Shown one piece after another: positions 58,633 through 64,000 of a stretch of DNA of 64,000 nt. Location of the stretch: the NCBI GenBank assembly GCA_900491605.1, contig UESW01004626.1, forward strand, positions 194,654 through 258,653. The letters run 5' to 3'. The stretch is from Calamus simplicifolius. Its lineage: Eukaryota; Streptophyta; Magnoliopsida; Arecales; Arecaceae. A program made the translations under genes and the position numbers. How positions within the stretch are numbered: position 1 is the first letter of the stretch; the number at the start of each line of letters is the position of its first letter. The notes beneath the pieces are model-generated. The model did no database searches. It saw only the letters and a list, made by a program, of their open reading frames with translations, and had not been told where the DNA came from.

Positions 58633-61600
58633 CTAAGGGTCACAGTGGAGGGCGGCCTTGATCTTCTGGACGGTGCAGGAAATGAGGTTGTTGACAGTCT
58701 CCACCGACTCGACGGTGAGCTTGGCGGTGGGCTGGCTGTTGACCAGGATCTGGAATGCCACCGTCAAAAGCGAACCCCCGGCCTTCTGCGGTCCCCCGCG
58801 GGAGCCGTCCGGCAGGATGGCGAAGCCCGACGGGAGAAGGGCCACGTATGCGGAATCACCACCGTTCATCACCACGTGCATGGCAGGTATGTCCACCGGC
58901 GCGTACACCACCATCGACCCCGATGCGTCTGTGCACGTCTCCTGCAGTATCAGCATGCTGCTCTGGTTTGCGCTCACCGCCTGGTGTGCATTGCATTCCG
59001 ACCGATCCAATAAAATCCGTCAAAAAGGCAAACAAATAAACACACACACGCAACAAAATATATCTAAGCATACACATACAGCATGTTATCTTAGTGATCT
59101 CAAGTTACATTAAATTTAATTATCATTTTTAAATTTCATAGCTATCGAACTCGGGGATGCTGTAAGATAAATAGTTAAAGATACATTGGCTTAATTTTTT
59201 TTTTTTTAAACTAGCGCAATGATGTAATTAGTTAACAGATTTACGTAAATGCCACTGAGCCATAAACGTGAATAAAAAGTAAAACAAGGAATGATGAGTG
59301 AGATCCTGGAAAGGAGTCGAGGGAGGGGAGGAAGAGCCAAGCAAATGTCAGAACTGGGTAAGGGCAGAGATGTCAGTCGCTCATGTCAACCCTTTTGATC
59401 AGCCTAGCTACAGATATTCACAACCCAGCCCCCACCCCCGCGTCCTCACTTCTGATGCTAGTGGCCTAGCGTTTTATTTTTTCACCAAAATTTTTCTAGA
59501 AAATTTACTAGCTCATGAAAGAGTGAAGAAAGAAAAGTTGAAAGAGTCACAAAGCAATAGGGAGAAAGAGGATGAAATTATATATAGTGCAAAGCAAAGC
59601 AGTAATGATACTGACGCTGGCACGGAGAAGGGAGACGGCGTTGCCGTGGTCCTGGCCCTTGGCAATGTGGGCCATCTCCTGCATGGGCCCCCCGTTCGAC
59701 AGTATGTCCCACTCGCTCCGGAGCCGCTCGTCCCGAAGGAAATCGAACAGCCGCTGCGGCGACACCGGCAGCCACACCGACGTTGCCGCGCTCAGCACCA
59801 CACCAGGCGGCTCCCCGGGGTCGTCCACGCTCTGCCTCGTCATCACCCTCACATCCTCCCCTATGTTTCCCACGCTCAGTTTGCTCCACTTGTGCGCCGA
59901 CGACGCGCACACCCCCGCGCAGAAATTATCCGTCATCCTTTGCGCCAGCTTCAGCATGCTCCTCCTCCCGCTCGCTGTGATTGCTGTTAACATGCCCATC
60001 ATCACCCCACGTTAAAGTCACCCATGATGACAACAGTCATAAGAATAAAATATATTTGGAGCATAAATGATGTCTAACTTACTCGTGTGGTCACGGGTTG
60101 GAATGGATGAGGACATGAGAATGGCGAGGCACTCGCACTGGCGCTGGAGAGTGGCGACCCAACGGCGCGCGCCGAGGCCGAGGCCGGAGCGGAGAAGGGG
60201 CCGGTACAGCTGGTGAACCGCGGCCTCGTCGTACTCGGCGTGCTCCACCCATGTGACCTGCGCGCCATTGCGTCGTTAGCTCATTAATGCCCCAGACTGT
60301 CACCACCTCCGCATTTACACCGCCGGACCTAGATAGGGCGTCCCGCACGACGCGAGGACACGCTACCACCCACTTAGGCCAACGCAAGATGACAAAACGC
60401 CACGCCCGCTTCAGAGCTGCCAACACATGGCGCCGACGGTCGACGATTAAAAAGGCCACCACCCTCCCAGCCTTTGACCATTAGCATAGCACCGAGATGG
60501 GGACCGAAGAGAGAGGAAAAAAACGATAGATAGCAGTGGAAGGATACGCATCACTCGGCGTAGCAAGTGGTTGGTTTCCTCGGGCAACACAACGGGGCCT
60601 AAATACGGATCCACCGCAGAGGATCCGGGATCGGAAAAGACTGGAGAGATGGGATGATATGATAATCTGAATGGGATAGGAGATCACGGACGGAAAAGTA
60701 ACCATAGAAGGGAATTGGTTTGGTGAAGTATTATTATTATATTAAACCTAATATAAGGAGGCCCGCTTCACGACGGCTTTGCACGGAAGACAAGGAGTTG
60801 AACAGTCTAATTTGCTTGAGGTCCGGGAAGCAGGAGGAAGAAGAGGATAGGCTTCCGGGGATAATTTATTGTAGAATAGAGTATTTGGAGGAAAGGGAAA
60901 TGAAACCGAAACGGAGGACAAAGGGCGAAGGCGACGTCTAAGCCTAGATTGGCGGCTTTTCACAAAATGAGTTGTGGCCGTGGAGAAGCGAGATCGATGG
61001 CGAAAATAAAACATAACAAAACACATGATTGACTGAATACAGACAATAAGCAACCCGGCGCTGATGCTTCCAAGGAGTAGAAGAAGCATCGGAACCTTTT
61101 TAAAAAACCAGGAGAAATACGCTTGGGGAATGCCGTGATTCGAAGTTGGAAGGCATAGAAAATTCATGGCAGTCCACGGCACCCGCTGACTGAAATTTTT
61201 GAAAGAACCGATGGATACGCGACCCGAGTATATTAGATGCAAGCCCGAGATTAGGCCTTGACTTCAGAACACCGACGCATGGGGTATCGAGAACGAATGA
61301 TATAAAAATACTCCAGTCAATTCAAAGAGAGCAAGGGGCATAAAAAATTAAGAAAATCTCGTGATTTGCCTTCATGGGATAATTAGCAGAAGGGGAGAGG
61401 TGTGGATCGCTTACCTTCGAATACCCATTCGGCATGTCTTGAACCACACAGCCAGAAGGCAGCCTGCGGTACTTGAGATTGGCAGTAGGGGCAGAAGTCT
61501 CTCTGATAGCGTCAATGGAGACATCGACCACAGCCCAGGCACCGTCGGCAATCTGCTTGCAGAACCTGAGGAAATTGACGTCGCGAATCGGAACCAACGG

Positions 61601-63677
61601 TGACAGAACCTGGAACTCCGCATACATCTGGCATCATAGACGAGATGGGTATGAGAATAGAGACGGGGATGCAATTAAAGAAACAGTTCGAAAGGGCCAC
61701 GAACTCACAAGGTGGAGGGTGCCATTTCTAGTACCACCCATGCCGCTGGAAATTACTTCAGTAGTGTTGGCTCTTGCAACCATACAAGGGAACATATCCG
61801 CCCACCGGGTCTGCAGGACGGAAGAGTTTTCGCAAGAATGAATAACATTCGAATCACGGAAAAACAAACAAAAATATATATAATTATATAGATATATATA
61901 TCAGGTCCACCTTGACTTGTACAAATATTTAAGCATGGATGAATGATATGCTACTAGTTATAACAAACCTCCTGCAATAGATTGTTCAGATCCAAGAGGA
62001 AAGTCCGTGCAGAAGAATATAGCATGAGGCTAAGAAATTCCTGCAACAAATTCTCGTTTGATGCAGTTGGGAAAGAAGTAGAGATGTGTCTTGCTTACCG
62101 CATCCATGAGAGTCTCGACGAGGGCCGAGCTGTTGATGATGACCAGGCCTGTCTCCCTGGTGGCCTCCGACACAAATCCAACAGGCTTCATCCCGACGCA
62201 CCGAGGAAACACCCGCTCGTACTCCTCGTAGTTCAGCGTCTCTTTGACCCCCCCTTCTAAGCTTGGAACCCAGAGGGGCTCATCCACCTGGGCCATCTTG
62301 ACCAACTCGTCCATCGCGGCCAGCGCAAGCTCCAGCAGCAAAGTCCTCTCCCTCTCGACCCCACCCATGGTGCCGATGGTCCTAGCAGGCGTGATAACAC
62401 TTCCCAGTGGGCTCGACGCGCCGGTGGGGAAATCAGCGGCGACGGGCAGGTTCATAGGCAACGAGCCCAGCCCAGCGAATGCAGTCGTGCCCACAGCAAG
62501 CTCTAGGCCTGAGTTCAGGATGGGGAGATGAAGCGGACTGGCCAACGCCGAGACAGGCTTGCCTAAGAATTTCCCTGCGAGGGCACAGACTCGATCGAGC
62601 TCGTCTTTCAGACGGGCATTCTCAATTCTCAGGTGCTGTTCTTCTAGAGAGATCTCCCCAAGCACGGCCGGCCCGCCGCAGTTGCTGCAGATGGGGTTCC
62701 TCATCGCCTCCCGGATCGACAAGTTCTCAGCCCGGAGCTTGTCATTCTCCTGCTTGAGGATCGTGTTCTCGTGGCGTTCCATTTGAGTCTGATTTACAAT
62801 TAATTTTTTTAAAAAAAATTCACCGCAAGATAAACTGCAACGAGATCGAAACCTAAAAACGATAAGAGAAATCAAGAGCAATTTTTGGAACCTTCATCTG
62901 GGTACGCCGGTTCTGGAACCAGAACTTGACCTGGCGACTCTCCAGGGTGAGCCTTCTGCTGAGCTCCATCCTTTGTTTCTCGTCCGGGTGGGGGCATTCC
63001 TTGAAGAGACTGTAACGAGGAAATAATCATTCGGTCTCTTTCTATGATCTAGAACCAAAGAAACCGGAACTTAAGAAACAACGGAAGAAGAGAACGATGG
63101 AAATGGATGGCTTACGCTTCGAGCTCCTGGATCTGCTGAGGGGTGTGGCGGTGGTATCTCTTCTTCTTCCGAGGGTTCTCCTGGTCTATATCGTCGCCGG
63201 AGCCGCCTTCAAGGTTGTCGCTCCCCGATCTGCTCTCGTTCTCATCTTCCCTGTTGCTACCCAGTGCATCCGAATCCCGTCCTCCTCCGCCGCCGCCGCC
63301 ACCGGCGGCGGTGGCACCACTGACGATCGATGCCAGATTCCTGTCCCCTTGCCCTTCCACGTTTGTTTGCTGGCGGCCAAGAAGATCACAACCCAAATCA
63401 ACTAAAAGGTATCTTTCAAAAAAAAAAAAAGCGCAAAAAAAAAAAAGATGGAGAGAGAGAGAGGAAGAGGGGGAGAGAGTGGTGACGAGGAATGGTGAGA
63501 TAGGGTTACCAAGGCGAGAGAGAGGCCAGGGGAGCTGAGCAAGGGCTTGGAGAGGGAGGGTGAGACGAGACGCGACTGGGAGATGGCGCCCACAGGCATG
63601 GCGGAGCTGCCGTACGGGATGTCAGCCACCACCCGAGCGCCACCGGAACCACCGTCGAACAAACCACCAAAACTCAT
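58633..63677 (-). CDS. ANL2-like: HD-Zip IV homeobox-leucine zipper transcription factor
   Basis: A nuclear transcription factor of the class controlling epidermal (L1 layer) cell fate; relatives are Arabidopsis ANL2 and rice ROC5, which bind L1-box DNA as dimers. Nine coding exons on the minus strand: 63510-63677, 63116-63369, 62892-63009, 62099-62788, 61709-61810, 61415-61627, 60083-60257, 59616-59983, 58633-58980. All introns are GT-AG and the phases join without a break: 2,436 bases, 811 residues (ANL2 has about 800). Acidic Ser-rich segment at about 95-115. Homeodomain at about 123-182 with VKFWFQNRRTQMK. The zipper-loop-zipper coiled coil at about 183-255 has the conserved loop CSNC at 214-217. 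START domain at about 325-560 (LLLELALAAMDELVKMAQ onward), then the SAD/HD-START-associated region to the end (SVETVNNLISCTVQKIKAAL). Start chosen because MSFGGLFDGG matches the family N-terminus. Every expected domain is present. Confidence 0.96.
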
Positions 63678-64000
63678 CGACGAAGCCCCTCTCTTTATAA
63701 CTCGTCCACTTCTTTCCTTGGCCTACTTTTATTTCTGCTGTTAACAGTAATACTGATAGTAGTACCAGTAGATCTAACAGGAGTTCTCTCTTTCCAACCC
63801 AAATGTTCTCAATTTCCCAAAGACACGATCACAGGAAAGGAGAGACAAAGAAATAAGACATAAAGAAAGAAAAGCCAAAACAAACTAAATAAGAAGAGGT
63901 CGAAAAGGGAACGGAGAGATAAGAGGAGGCACAAGCATAAACGGTTTATGAACAAATGCCTCCAGCTCCCTCTCCCTCCGTCAAAGTAGGGCAGAAAGAA
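63678..64000 (-). promoter_or_regulatory. 5' leader and part of the promoter region of the HD-Zip IV gene
   Basis: Purine-rich on the plus strand (pyrimidine-rich on the gene strand), as in plant 5' UTRs. A TATAAA on the gene strand at 63694-63699 is only about 17 bases before the ATG, too close to be a normal core promoter. Genes of this class usually have a long, intron-containing leader, so the real promoter probably lies beyond the window. No L1-box TAAATGYA was seen. Confidence 0.5.

Noticed and set aside
60748..61242. Minus-strand 164-codon frame inside the large intron of the HD-Zip IV gene
   Set aside because: It lies wholly within intron 6, has no recognisable domain, and the flanking exons join correctly without it.
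63694..63699. TATA box for the HD-Zip IV gene
   Set aside because: It is only about 17 bases before the start codon, which leaves no room for a normal transcription start and leader.

Overview
The window is a piece of a flowering-plant nuclear chromosome. The evidence is a spliced homeodomain-leucine zipper IV gene with GT-AG introns, several plant classes of retrotransposon, a CACTA transposon and AT-rich intergenic DNA. The homeobox protein and the element families look monocot-like (a palm or related commelinid would fit), but the species cannot be fixed from sequence alone.

Only one intact host gene is recognised: an ANL2/ROC5-type HD-Zip IV transcription factor on the minus strand at 58633-63677. 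It has nine coding exons and encodes 811 residues with no break. Its promoter runs off the right edge.

Almost everything from 768 to 50217 is mobile DNA. From left to right: a decayed Ty3 element of the Tat/Ogre type (768-9096, minus) with two tandem arrays and a possible antisense ORF before its 3' LTR; non-coding DNA with an AT-rich hairpin element; a solo copia LTR with target duplication (12975-14127); a 786-bp CACTA element carrying short fragments that resemble a clock pseudo-response regulator and a KAI2/D14-family hydrolase (14689-15474); a full-length copia element of the solo LTR's family (16129-23032); a more decayed copia element only 11 bp further on (23044-30034); a minus-strand LINE (31112 to about 42180) split inside its reverse transcriptase by a 7.9-kb non-autonomous LTR element made largely of tandem repeats (33384-41247); a microsatellite region; and a minus-strand copia element with perfect target duplication (43438-50217).

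From 50218 to 58632 the DNA is AT-rich, with pyrimidine/purine-rich MITE-like repeats and no gene I can support.

Most long open frames in the arrays (2.7-4.0 kb, 33.6-34.9 kb, 36.4-39.6 kb, 39.8-40.8 kb) are by-products of repeat units and are not annotated as genes. The retrotransposon proteins would have worked together (Gag particle, protease, integrase, reverse transcriptase, RNase H), but every polyprotein here is broken. The LARD-like element has no proteins and must have depended on a relative; its primer-binding region resembles that of the Tat element in the same window.
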